From positions 1-35,862 of the forward strand of contig CAILFU010000004.1 in assembly GCA_903833595.1 (NCBI GenBank): a stretch of DNA of 35,862 bases, in the 5' to 3' direction. This stretch comes from an uncultured Pseudomonadota bacterium. Lineage in GTDB: Bacteria; Pseudomonadota; Gammaproteobacteria; Burkholderiales; Methylophilaceae. Position numbers and translations under genes: made by a program. Positions 23,257-31,967 of the stretch are shown here, in pieces; the first letter of the stretch is position 1; the number at the start of each line of letters is the position of its first letter. Under the pieces are notes generated by a model. The model did no database searches. It was not told the DNA's origin and worked only from the letters and a program-made list of their open reading frames with translations.

Positions 23257-24648
23257 CTAAATGTGAGAATTCACATCTTCGAGGACTTGCATATACTTTT
23301 TCTCATCAAATGGTTCAAAGAATATAGGTGCTCTATGCAATTTACTAAAGTACTTGCCACTAGAATTATCAAAAAAATTCCTTAATTCAGAAGCATCATC
23401 AAATAGCTCAACATACTCAAAAATATCGTCATGCCAAAAATAATTTGACCGTTTATAAAGACATACTTTTTTTCCTGCCTGTAATGCAATATATAGAGTT
23501 GTTGAATGAATACCGACAACATAGTTGCAACGCTGATATAACTGTGAGAAATCCAGTTCATCACAGATGACCACTATATTGCCTTTCCCACTACAAGCTG
23601 CAACAACTTCACGCATTTTACTAAACTGGTGCGGATGGAGTTTATAGTATATTTTCTTATTCTCTACGAGCGTCGCAAGCTCGATTGCAAGACCAAGTAA
23701 ATCCTCATGGTACATATAAGCAGATACAATCAATACACCGTCATCTTTGCCCGCAATTAATTCTTGATGAAAATAGTCACTACCAATAGAACGCTTCATG
23801 CTCACTGGATAATTTGTATTGTCATTCCAAAAATCGGAATAAGTCAAATAAGCCGTCGGCAATGAAAGTCCCGGATGGTTGCTCTGAATAGATTGAGGGT
23901 ATGACCAAAATATTGTTTTGGATGATGATGCTCCATGCTGAAGCTCGATTACTGGAACTCCCATCTCTTTTGCTGCATGAAATAACCCATCTAATGTTCC
24001 ATTGTTAATGCAGATAACGGCGTTAGGCCGATGCATAGCAAAAAGCTTTATATAATAGTTTCTGTTTTCGAAAAAAGTGGTTATCGGTTCTGCTATTAAA
24101 TTGTAAACATCAATCGAAACATCAAAGTACTTATTTATCAAAGATGAAATTGTGATAACAGCATGTGATATATCAATCTCTCCATGTATTTTACGTACAG
24201 CAACTTGAGGGACCCTAGTCTTTCCACCGGAGATTAACTTCCAATAACTAATCTCAGCCTTATTCATAAGCTCCACTGCAACAGCATCTTTAGATACCAA
24301 ATCACACAAATGATCCGCAATATTGTCAACCAGAGATGTGCCATGTCTGATTCTTTGACCTGTAATAAATATAAATTTAGGTGCTTGAGTGACCAAGTAA
24401 CGACGTGAAATCATATTTACAAATGATTTAGCAACATTCTTGACTTTTGTAAGCATAGGCTTAGCAACTAAAGTTTTTGGGGTTGCAAATGGTCCTCCGT
24501 ATATAGTATGCAAACTCAGATAGATTTGACTTCTGATGGTATCCCAAAAATATATACCATCACCTATCTGTAGTGTGAAAAGATCTTCATATTCTTCCAT
24601 TTTAAAAAAAAGAGCTTGAATATTTTCTATTGTAACTTCACTTTTCAA
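23257..24648 (-). CDS. Putative GT-B glycosyltransferase with QHG and HP motifs
   Basis: A 463-residue protein that I do not recognise as a named family. The start is TTG, with GGAG 8 bases upstream. The C-terminal half reads as a GT-B donor domain: VIELQHGASS (E235, H238), YYKLHPH (H338-P339) and VGIHSTTLYIALQAGKK (H381-S382). This order of QHG, then HP, then xHST resembles that in CDP-glycerol transferases and capsule transferases of the Kdo/polysialic class. The N-terminal 100 residues resemble nothing I know. It lies three genes downstream of the nonulosonate synthase, in the order of transcription, so a nonulosonate transferase is an attractive guess, but sequence alone does not show it. 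Confidence 0.6.
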   Translation of the reverse strand: MKSEVTIENIQALFFKMEEYEDLFTLQIGDGIYFWDTIRSQIYLSLHTIYGGPFATPKTLVAKPMLTKVKNVAKSFVNMISRRYLVTQAPKFIFITGQRIRHGTSLVDNIADHLCDLVSKDAVAVELMNKAEISYWKLISGGKTRVPQVAVRKIHGEIDISHAVITISSLINKYFDVSIDVYNLIAEPITTFFENRNYYIKLFAMHRPNAVICINNGTLDGLFHAAKEMGVPVIELQHGASSSKTIFWSYPQSIQSNHPGLSLPTAYLTYSDFWNDNTNYPVSMKRSIGSDYFHQELIAGKDDGVLIVSAYMYHEDLLGLAIELATLVENKKIYYKLHPHQFSKMREVVAACSGKGNIVVICDELDFSQLYQRCNYVVGIHSTTLYIALQAGKKVCLYKRSNYFWHDDIFEYVELFDDASELRNFFDNSSGKYFSKLHRAPIFFEPFDEKKYMQVLEDVNSHI

Positions 24649-24667
24649 CCAAGCATCTCCAATCGGC

Positions 24668-25606
24668 CTAATTGGGATTTATACCGACATTAATTTGAGA
24701 TGCAACTACTCCATGCTCAGCACGCAGCAACGGAACCCCACGCAATACTGGATATGCAATACCTACCTGTTCTGCATAAAAAATATCACCTTGCTCAGCA
24801 AGTGGGGTACCCGTTAATGGGCACTGCCAACCAGACCATACTAACTTTATATCCGTCTTAGGTGCAGGATGAGGCTTGGCAATCAACACAACGCCACTGG
24901 GATTAAGAGGGTTACTACATATATCCAACAGCCTATACTCAACCACCTTTGCACCGAGTAACTCTGCGACTGACTTTAACCCTCTTACATAGCCATGCTC
25001 GGCCATTCTTTTCTGTGCCAGCTCAGACGCAAGTTCATAAATTGGCTCTACGAGGACCACAGCTTTGCGCGCAACACGCAATAATTCTTTAATGGCAGCC
25101 ACTTCCTGTCCACCGTTTGGCTCTAAAGAGTGTGATGTATAAATAACATCAATTGAATTGTCAGCTAATGGTATGCAAAAAAGGTCACCTACAAACAATC
25201 GTGCATCAATAGCACTTTCTTCTACCCATTGCTGTGCCACTTTAATCCTTGACCAACTTACATCAAAACCAAATGAAATAATTTCGCTGCAGTTAAATTC
25301 CTTTATTACCCCTGCAAGAGTGGTTGCCTCACCAACTCCGACTTCCAGTACACGATCACCTGCCTCTAAATAAGGCTTAATCAGTTCTGAAATCCGTTCA
25401 CACCATGCGTTGATGTAATTAGGATTTGCTCGCGCATTTGCCACATAACTACCCGCTTGAAGATCATAGGCCACTAAGGTGCTCGCAATCGAGTTATCTT
25501 TTCCAGTTGAGTTTGCACGCGCCCACGCCATTGCGTTATCTCCAAGCTCATATGCTCTTCGCATGCCCGCAATAACTCGGCCGAGTTCATGTACATCTGT
25601 TTTCAT
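24668..25606 (-). CDS. Class I SAM-dependent methyltransferase with C-terminal Trm112-like segment
   Basis: A 312-residue protein. The N-terminus is helical. SAM motif I is RVLEVGVGEATTL (85-97), followed by FGFDVSWSRIKVA with the ribose-binding acid, and the IDVIYTSHSLEPNGG and VVLVEP strands. The last 50 residues (WQCPLTGTPL through YPVLRGVPLL) resemble a Trm112/UPF0434-type small domain, here fused to the enzyme. An AAGG ribosome site lies 8 bases before the ATG. An 87-base gap separates it from the GT2 gene upstream. It presumably methylates a sugar or nonulosonate; substrate unknown. Confidence 0.8.
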   Translation of the reverse strand: MKTDVHELGRVIAGMRRAYELGDNAMAWARANSTGKDNSIASTLVAYDLQAGSYVANARANPNYINAWCERISELIKPYLEAGDRVLEVGVGEATTLAGVIKEFNCSEIISFGFDVSWSRIKVAQQWVEESAIDARLFVGDLFCIPLADNSIDVIYTSHSLEPNGGQEVAAIKELLRVARKAVVLVEPIYELASELAQKRMAEHGYVRGLKSVAELLGAKVVEYRLLDICSNPLNPSGVVLIAKPHPAPKTDIKLVWSGWQCPLTGTPLAEQGDIFYAEQVGIAYPVLRGVPLLRAEHGVVASQINVGINPN

Positions 25607-25693
25607 CGTCGCTACCTTTTATAATAAGTTGTATGTAGTTTAATCATTACAATGATCGTATTTTTATGAAAGCCAAATTTTGGCAAATTTAAG

Positions 25694-26332
25694 CTAACTT
25701 ATTGAGAATAGCATTGCGCGAAAAATTTTAATATTTCCTGCAAATACCTGGCCAAATCTAGACTTACCTTGCCTCTCTCGCACATCAAACAGCACTTGCT
25801 TAATTTGATAACTATTCCTCGCAGCGAAGATCGTTAATTCAGTTCCGACTGACCCGTACGCGTCAAAGTGACCAAGCGCATTAAAAACAGCAATTCGATA
25901 TGCCTTCATTCCGCACAGAGGGTCTTTAATGCCAAAACGCAAGGAAGTATAAAAAGCAAAAATATGCTCTGCTAAACGTTGCTTACGACTCCTAACGCCG
26001 ACGACAACATCGGCACCGGCATCTATGGCATCAATAAACTTCTGTATAAGCATTGGATTATGCTGCCCATCGGCATCTACTGTAATAACCAGATCACAAC
26101 CAATCTCATCTGCCATAAGAAAACCAGAATTAAGTGCTCCATCATAACCACGATTTACACTGTGCGACACAACAACGGCTCCATTTTGTTCTGCCAACTC
26201 TGCCGTTGCATCTGTAGACCCATCATCAACAACAATTGGAACGCCATATTTCTTAGCAGCCATAACAACGGCGGCTATTGTCGCTGATTCATTAAGTGCT
26301 GGGATTACAATTGCTATTCGAGATCTATCCAC
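25694..26332 (-). CDS. DPM-like glycosyltransferase family 2
   Basis: A 212-residue GT-A protein of the dolichyl-phosphate-mannose-synthase-like group, lacking C-terminal membrane helices. IAIVIPALNES (6-16), VVDDGSTDAT (34-43), VNRGYDGALNSGF and TVDADGQHNP (84-93, D86 and D88 metal site) are intact. The GIKDPLCGMKAYR block is conserved in the group. The start is GTG inside the end of neuB (19-base overlap). Members make polyprenyl-phosphate-linked sugars or act as ordinary transferases. It is embedded in the nonulosonate cassette and may handle that sugar or its acceptor. Confidence 0.85.
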   Translation of the reverse strand: MDRSRIAIVIPALNESATIAAVVMAAKKYGVPIVVDDGSTDATAELAEQNGAVVVSHSVNRGYDGALNSGFLMADEIGCDLVITVDADGQHNPMLIQKFIDAIDAGADVVVGVRSRKQRLAEHIFAFYTSLRFGIKDPLCGMKAYRIAVFNALGHFDAYGSVGTELTIFAARNSYQIKQVLFDVRERQGKSRFGQVFAGNIKIFRAMLFSIS

Positions 26333-27393
26333 CGAAGATGCTCTCCCACACTAAGATTTCTTCGAACTCTCTTCCCAATTAACTTAGGAAGTTCATATGG
26401 GGGTAGCCCATCAGGAGGACATGGGCGCAAAACTATAAGATGCTCACGCGTCAATGAACAGCCCGCTTCCAGATTAACTGCCATGCGAACAGCTCTGCGT
26501 TGCACTACTACCGTTTCTTTTTCATTATCTTCTACCTGTTTAATCCCACTCCCCATCGCGTTTTCCAGCTCATGAGTACGGTCAACCATATCACGCCATG
26601 ATTTTGGATCCATTGAAAACGCATGGTCTGGTCCGACACGCTTTACATCATCGGTAAAGTGTTTTTCAATCATCCTTGCACCTAATGCAACAGCACCTAG
26701 CACCGTTGCATGACCTGGCGTATGGTCACTCAGACCAAGCACTAAATCAGGGTACATTTCTCGATAAACTTTCAATACATTAAGTTGAATAAATTTAAAG
26801 TTCTCCAGACTGGCTGTATAGTTAGTATTGCACTGCATTAAACATAACATTGGATTTATCGCAATTGCTGCAGAGACCGCACGAAGAACATCATCTATCG
26901 TGGATGCACCTGTCGCCATAATGTAAGGTTTTTGCTTTAAAGCAATATATTCAATCATTTCAATCCAGGTGACATCCCCAGAGCCCACTTTATAAGCCGG
27001 TACATAAGGATCAATATGATCAACAATTTCGAGTGAATAAGGGCTAGTAAAGAAAGCAATGCCAGCTTTATCGCAAGTTTCTTTTAGTGTAGGTGTCCAA
27101 TCCAAACTAACACTCGCATCCTTATAAACTTCAAACACAGATTTCTTCCAACTGGACTGGTGCGACTGCTGTCCTCCCAAAGTTTTAAATCCTAAATCAC
27201 TGACAATTGTACCCGCTGTAAAGTGTTGGAATTTAGCCGCATCAGCACCGGCCTCCGCTGCCAAAAAGATCAAATCTTTAGCTCGCTCAAGATCTCCATC
27301 GTGATTAGCCGCTATATCTGCGATAAAATAAGTTGGATAGTCACGGCCTATTTTCTTTTCATTAATCTCTAAAGTCTGACTAGGTGATTGCAT
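26314..27393 (-). CDS. NeuB-family nonulosonate synthase
   Basis: A PEP-dependent sialic-acid-type synthase of 359 residues, counted from the ATG ending at 27393. An AAGGA site lies 5 bases upstream; an ATG one codon earlier and a GTG at 27411 are alternatives. The TIM barrel has FIADIAANHDGDLERAK, GADAAKFQHF, FTSPYS, KVGSGDV and MATGAS. Metal-binding His residues lie in LSDHTPG (H224) and EKHFTDD (H245). A C-terminal SAF/antifreeze domain (about 298-359) is complete. The barrel differs from both classic NeuB and PseI, so the product may be an unusual nonulosonate. It overlaps the SDR gene by 14 bases. No PseB/C/G/H, LegB/C/G/H or NeuC homologue is in the window. Confidence 0.85.
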   Translation of the reverse strand: MQSPSQTLEINEKKIGRDYPTYFIADIAANHDGDLERAKDLIFLAAEAGADAAKFQHFTAGTIVSDLGFKTLGGQQSHQSSWKKSVFEVYKDASVSLDWTPTLKETCDKAGIAFFTSPYSLEIVDHIDPYVPAYKVGSGDVTWIEMIEYIALKQKPYIMATGASTIDDVLRAVSAAIAINPMLCLMQCNTNYTASLENFKFIQLNVLKVYREMYPDLVLGLSDHTPGHATVLGAVALGARMIEKHFTDDVKRVGPDHAFSMDPKSWRDMVDRTHELENAMGSGIKQVEDNEKETVVVQRRAVRMAVNLEAGCSLTREHLIVLRPCPPDGLPPYELPKLIGKRVRRNLSVGEHLRWIDLE

Positions 27394-28249
27394 CATATTC
27401 CTTCGCAACACTTTTAATTTGGTCTATTAAGCTAGGTAATTTAACACCTAATGTATTTTCAAACTTTGAATTATCCATCCGCATATCCTTCGGCCTATAA
27501 GCCTTTAGAAAAGTTGCTTGACTAGCATCAATCCGGGTCATCGTTGCTGTAGGTAAATTTAGATAGTCGGCAAAGGCAAAATCAAAATCAGCCTTGCTCA
27601 TGCCATCATGCGATCCAAGGTTAAATATTCCGAGAGGCTTTTTCTCAACGACCAGCTCAATCATTTCAACAAGAGTAGCCATTGAAAGCGGACTAAAATA
27701 TACATCCTTTAGCACTTGAACATGCTTACCGCTTGTTAGCGAGTTATAAACCCAGTCAGTAAGGCTCTCTCTATTTCCAACTTTACTACGCCCAACAAAA
27801 TTAGTTCTAAGTATGGTGCTGGGTACTCGTAAAGCAGCTAACTCACCAGCATATTTTGAAAAGGCATAATTGTTCGTCAAGGTAATTTGATCTTCAGTAT
27901 GCTCGCATGCACCGTCGTACACTTGATCGGTGGAAATTTGAATGAGATGAGCATTTGCTTCCGTTTCTATTATCCATTGAGCCATGTTCTCAACCGTTCG
28001 TGTATTAATCAGGTAGGATTCATTCGCATAATCTTGACAACGCTCAACACTTGTCAGCCCGACAAGATTGATGATAACGCTAGGCTTAAGCTTATTAAGC
28101 AAAGAGAACGTTTCATTTTTACTTGACAAATCCGCAGTGTAATCCGCATTAGCCTGACGTGCGTGAGTGGCTACCGCCCTACCCTGTGCTTTAAATTTTG
28201 GGACTAGAGTTGAACCAAGAAGACCCGTTGAACCAGTAATTAAAATCAT
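27380..28249 (-). CDS. RmlD-superfamily SDR of the nonulosonate cassette
   Basis: A 289-residue SDR with GSTGLLGS (6-13), the INLVGLTSVERCQD block, IQISTDQVYDG (S106/T107), NNYAFSK (Y128, K132) and LRTNFVGRS. It resembles dTDP-4-dehydrorhamnose reductase in length and layout but is divergent. It sits between neuB-like and pseF-like genes (14-base overlap and 12-base gap), so I favour a reductive step on the nonulosonate or its precursor. The alternative is that it is the missing RmlD for the distant rmlA/rmlC pair. Sequence alone does not decide. Confidence 0.75.
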   Translation of the reverse strand: MILITGSTGLLGSTLVPKFKAQGRAVATHARQANADYTADLSSKNETFSLLNKLKPSVIINLVGLTSVERCQDYANESYLINTRTVENMAQWIIETEANAHLIQISTDQVYDGACEHTEDQITLTNNYAFSKYAGELAALRVPSTILRTNFVGRSKVGNRESLTDWVYNSLTSGKHVQVLKDVYFSPLSMATLVEMIELVVEKKPLGIFNLGSHDGMSKADFDFAFADYLNLPTATMTRIDASQATFLKAYRPKDMRMDNSKFENTLGVKLPSLIDQIKSVAKEYDAIT

Positions 28250-28261
28250 GATTTTTCCAAC

Positions 28262-28942
28262 TTACAGTAATGCTTTAAACAACAATTCAGCTCGCATCCA
28301 ATCATCGTCAGTATCTATATCCACGACTCTCCAATTTGGAATAGGCATACCAAGACCTGCTGTATGCATTTTCTTTTTTGCCAACCAAGCTGTGGACTTA
28401 CCCCAATAAAACTGCCCAGCATCATGATAAGATTTTTCCAAATCCTGTGTACGTGTTAGCTCGAACTGGGGCGCATAAAACTCCATTGCACCATCTGGCA
28501 ACCTTCGCATTGCACGCTGTATTGGGTGAGCATATTCTGCAACCGGATAGACAAAATCAGCATTCTGAGCAACAGCTAATTCATACGCTGCCAGTAAATC
28601 ACTGGCCTGCAAAGATGGAGCACACGGATATATACAGCAAGCAAAATTCACTTCCCAACCCAACGCAATACATGATTCAACAGCATGTGCAACCACAGGT
28701 ACTGTAGGTGTAAGATCATCAGCCAACTCTACAGGCCTTTTAAATGGCGTTTCTGCCCCTGAGTCCCGCGCTATTTGCGCGATTTCCTCATCATCCGTCG
28801 AAACAATAATGTGATCAAACAATCCTGAATTCTCTGCCGCTTTAATCGCCCATGAGATCATAGGTCTACCGCAAAATTCTTTAATATTTTTTCTTGGGAT
28901 TCTCTTACTTCCACCACGCGCTGGTATCACGGCTATTTTCAT
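28262..28942 (-). CDS. pseF: CMP-nonulosonate (pseudaminic acid-type) cytidylyltransferase, PseF-like
   Basis: A 226-residue cytidylyltransferase that activates a nonulosonic acid with CTP. IPARGGSKRIPRKNIKEFCG (7-26) is the CTP loop. IVSTDDEEIA, CCIYPCAPSLQASDL, VYPVAEYAHPIQRA, YHDAGQFYWG and VDIDTDDDW follow the PseF pattern more closely than NeuA. It opens the nonulosonate cassette after the ABC transporter (50-base gap). With the NeuB-family synthase it should give a CMP-sugar for a transferase in the operon. The exact sugar need not be pseudaminic acid, because the rest of that pathway is absent here. Confidence 0.87.
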   Translation of the reverse strand: MKIAVIPARGGSKRIPRKNIKEFCGRPMISWAIKAAENSGLFDHIIVSTDDEEIAQIARDSGAETPFKRPVELADDLTPTVPVVAHAVESCIALGWEVNFACCIYPCAPSLQASDLLAAYELAVAQNADFVYPVAEYAHPIQRAMRRLPDGAMEFYAPQFELTRTQDLEKSYHDAGQFYWGKSTAWLAKKKMHTAGLGMPIPNWRVVDIDTDDDWMRAELLFKALL

Positions 28943-28992
28943 AATTCATCCATCCTAGATAAGACGATCCTCTAAACTAACAATATCCTTAA

Positions 28993-30768
28993 TCAAGTCG
29001 CAACGATGTCCTGGTAAGAGCCTACACGTTTAACCCTACCCTCACTAAGCTCTACTATTTGCGTACAATTTTTAAGTGTAGTAAGACGATGAGCGATAAT
29101 CAAAACCGTTAAGTCATTTGCGAGCCCTTCTATTGAGCGCATCACAGCCTGCTCCGTCTCACCGTCTAAAGCACTTGTTGCTTCATCAAAAATAATAACA
29201 TCAGCCTGTTTATATAGTGCACGAGCAATGCCAATACGCTGGCGTTGTCCGCCAGACAAGCGTACGCCACGCTCACCTACAAATGTTTCGTATTTTTCGG
29301 GTAAAGCTTCAATAATATCTGAAATTTGTGCCTGCTTAGCAGCTTCCTCTACACGCGCTTTGTTTATTTGGCTTTTCAATACGCCAAAAGCAATATTTTC
29401 TTCAATGGAACTATCCGCCAGAAAAATTGCTTGTGGCACATGCGCAATATGCGTTTGCCAAGCTCGATGATTAATATTCTTCACAACTTGTCCATCAACT
29501 TCAAGCACACCACCCTCATTTGCATTCAGCAAACCCATAACAATGTCAAGAAGCGTGCTTTTGCCACTCCCAGTCGTGCCGATAAAACCAATCACACTGC
29601 CTTTTTTTATAGTGAGATTTACGTCATTAAGAACACAAGCCGTCAGAGGACTATAGCGAAATGAAAGTTGCCTTATGCATATTTCTTTTTGAAATACTAG
29701 GGGGATAGGCATTGGTTGATCAGCATACTCAGGTAGGGGCTGATCTAACAAATAAAGCGTGTCCTGCAAGGAGGCTTGACCACCTTGAATGCTCGACCAT
29801 GAAGCATACGCTTGCTGTAATATTGGTAATAATCTTTGGGCGCCTAATGCTAAAGCACCAAGTACTGGTATAGCCTTAGCTACTCCACCTGATTGCTGAG
29901 CTAAAGCGTAAGCCAGAATGGCAATTAATACCATACCTAATGATTCCATCCCATATCGAGGAAACATGGAAATGAAAAAGTTATTGCCCTGTGCTCGACG
30001 CAACGACTGATCGGCACGACCATATATCTGACAATAAACTGACTGACTGCCATCAATTAATACATCACGTATCCCGCCCAATCCTTCTTGTAAGGATTTA
30101 ATAACATTAGTTGACTCACGAGCAATTCTCTGGCTATCGCGCATCATCTGATTTCTTGTTAGCTTTATGATAGAAATGTAAATGAGTCCGAATCCAGCAA
30201 ACGCAGATAATGCAATTACAGGTTCAACAACCAACATTGCAATAAGTATAGTAGTAATCATAATGCTGGCGCTTATAAGCGTTAAAATTGGCACGACAAT
30301 ATTGTAGATTACGCCATTGGCTTTATTCGAAATTCCATTAATGACCTCACTACTGTTCCGAGCCACATGTACAGCATATGGTTGATATAGCGTACGACGG
30401 TAAATATTAATACTAAGATCTGCACCTGTTGCAAAAGAGAGTCGAGTACTAACCCAAAGCATTAATAGGCGAGTTATTCCTGCAATACATGCAGCCAAAC
30501 TAAAAATAACCGTCAGCGGTAACAATAGTTGTTTTGACTCTGTTAGACCAAGTACATGAATTAAGGGCTGAATGAGGGGATGCACAAAAATACGATCTGG
30601 TGCAGTCAACACCCCTAAAAATGGTAACACTGCACCAATACTAAAAATTTCAGCAAAAGACGCAAAAATCATAAGGATTAGAAGAATTGCAAATTGTCTT
30701 CTCCTTTTGAAACTGACGTGGAACCAAAGACGTTTTAAAAGACTAGTAATGGATGGATTTGAATTCAT
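28993..30768 (-). CDS. ABC transporter, PglK-like lipid-linked oligosaccharide flippase
   Basis: A 591-residue half-transporter with a fused membrane and ATPase domain. About six membrane segments lie within 25-325. The ATPase has Walker A GTTGSGKST (397-405), Q-loop VPQAIF, signature LSGGQRQR (504-511), Walker B VIIFDEATSALD (D528, E529) and switch H560. RDVLIDGSQSVY (about 234-245) is typical of the PglK/WlaB group, which flips undecaprenyl-PP-linked glycans at the cost of ATP. No Wzx-type flippase is visible in this locus, so it likely takes that role beside Wzy. It follows gmd after a 77-base gap in which I see no gene. Confidence 0.87.
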   Translation of the reverse strand: MNSNPSITSLLKRLWFHVSFKRRRQFAILLILMIFASFAEIFSIGAVLPFLGVLTAPDRIFVHPLIQPLIHVLGLTESKQLLLPLTVIFSLAACIAGITRLLMLWVSTRLSFATGADLSINIYRRTLYQPYAVHVARNSSEVINGISNKANGVIYNIVVPILTLISASIMITTILIAMLVVEPVIALSAFAGFGLIYISIIKLTRNQMMRDSQRIARESTNVIKSLQEGLGGIRDVLIDGSQSVYCQIYGRADQSLRRAQGNNFFISMFPRYGMESLGMVLIAILAYALAQQSGGVAKAIPVLGALALGAQRLLPILQQAYASWSSIQGGQASLQDTLYLLDQPLPEYADQPMPIPLVFQKEICIRQLSFRYSPLTACVLNDVNLTIKKGSVIGFIGTTGSGKSTLLDIVMGLLNANEGGVLEVDGQVVKNINHRAWQTHIAHVPQAIFLADSSIEENIAFGVLKSQINKARVEEAAKQAQISDIIEALPEKYETFVGERGVRLSGGQRQRIGIARALYKQADVIIFDEATSALDGETEQAVMRSIEGLANDLTVLIIAHRLTTLKNCTQIVELSEGRVKRVGSYQDIVAT

Positions 30769-30845
30769 GTATTAATAGATATGAACGCTATTGAGTAGTG
30801 CAAAATGTGGGTGTGTTGCATAAACTCTATCGCGACTCATAACTT

Positions 30846-31967
30846 TTAACTTTCAATACTAACACTCACAATATACCCATTATTTTTTAACAATGCGTGC
30901 TGCTTAGCAGTATCCAAATCAGAGGCCATCATCTCAGCACACATTTCTTGAACTGTAATTTCGGGCACCCAACCTAATTTCTCTTTTGCTTTAGTTGGGT
31001 CACCTAACAACGTCTCAACTTCAGTAGGACGGAAGTAACGAGGATCAATGCGAACAATCACATCTCCTACCTTCAATGCGGGAGCATTATCCCCAACAAT
31101 GGATACAACACTTGCAGTTTCATCCACACCCTTACCATCAAATTTCAAAGTAACCCCAAGCTCTGCTGCAGACCACTCAATAAACTGACGAACACTATAC
31201 TGAACACCGGTCGCAATCACAAAATCATCAGGCGTATCTTGCTGTAGCATCATCCACTGCATACGCACGTAATCCTTCGCGTGACCCCAGTCACGTAGCG
31301 CATCGATGTTACCCATATAAATACAGGATTCCAAACCCTGAGCGATATTAGCTAATCCACGTGTGATTTTACGTGTCACAAAAGTCTCGCCACGACGAGG
31401 GCTCTCATGATTAAACAAGATGCCATTACAGGCATAGATACCATAGGCTTCACGGTAGTTCACCGTAATCCAGTATGCATACATCTTGGCGGCGGCATAT
31501 GGGCTACGTGGATAGAATGGCGTGGTTTCCTTTTGAGGAATCTCTTGTACTAGACCATAGAGCTCTGAAGTAGACGCTTGGTAAAAACGCGTCTTTTTCT
31601 CAAGACCTAGTATGCGGATTGCTTCAAGCAGCCTCAAGGTACCAATCGCGTCCACATCTGCTGTGTATTCCGGACTCTCAAAACTGACCGCTACATGACT
31701 CTGGGCACCTAGGTTATAAATCTCGTCAGGCTGAGTTTCTTGAACAATACGAATCAAGTTACTAGTATCTGTTAAGTCGCCGTAATGTAGTTTGAAGTCC
31801 GCACTTTCAATATGAGGGTCTTGATAAATGTGATCAACACGCTGAGTATTAAGCGAACTGGCACGGCGTTTAATACCGTGCACTATGTAGCCTTTTTCTA
31901 ATAAGAACTCTGCTAAATATGAGCCATCTTGTCCCGTAATGCCGGTAATTAATGCAACTTTTTTCAC
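30846..31967 (-). CDS. gmd: GDP-mannose 4,6-dehydratase
   Basis: A 373-residue Gmd of standard length. It makes GDP-4-keto-6-deoxy-D-mannose. [10 protein letters not shown] (9-18) is the NADP loop. T133 and E135 in STSELYG and Y157/K161 in [12 protein letters not shown] match the E. coli active-site numbering. [19 protein letters not shown] is diagnostic. The start is GTG, overlapping the manC stop by 4 bases (GTGA). No fcl, rmd or per follows. The fate of the product within this locus is open, with the SDR at 20.8-21.7 kb the best local candidate. Confidence 0.96.
   Translation of the reverse strand: MKKVALITGITGQDGSYLAEFLLEKGYIVHGIKRRASSLNTQRVDHIYQDPHIESADFKLHYGDLTDTSNLIRIVQETQPDEIYNLGAQSHVAVSFESPEYTADVDAIGTLRLLEAIRILGLEKKTRFYQASTSELYGLVQEIPQKETTPFYPRSPYAAAKMYAYWITVNYREAYGIYACNGILFNHESPRRGETFVTRKITRGLANIAQGLESCIYMGNIDALRDWGHAKDYVRMQWMMLQQDTPDDFVIATGVQYSVRQFIEWSAAELGVTLKFDGKGVDETASVVSIVGDNAPALKVGDVIVRIDPRYFRPTEVETLLGDPTKAKEKLGWVPEITVQEMCAEMMASDLDTAKQHALLKNNGYIVSVSIES

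Noticed and set aside
23257-24648. DDG and HP motifs, reminiscent of bacterial sialyltransferases
   Set aside because: The two motifs are only about 35 residues apart, far closer than in GT38/GT52/GT80 enzymes, so I do not use them to assign the family.
25672-25684. Palindrome GCCAAATTTTGGC after the DPM-like GT2 gene
   Set aside because: There is no room for a hairpin loop without opening most of the stem, and no T run follows on the transcribed strand.
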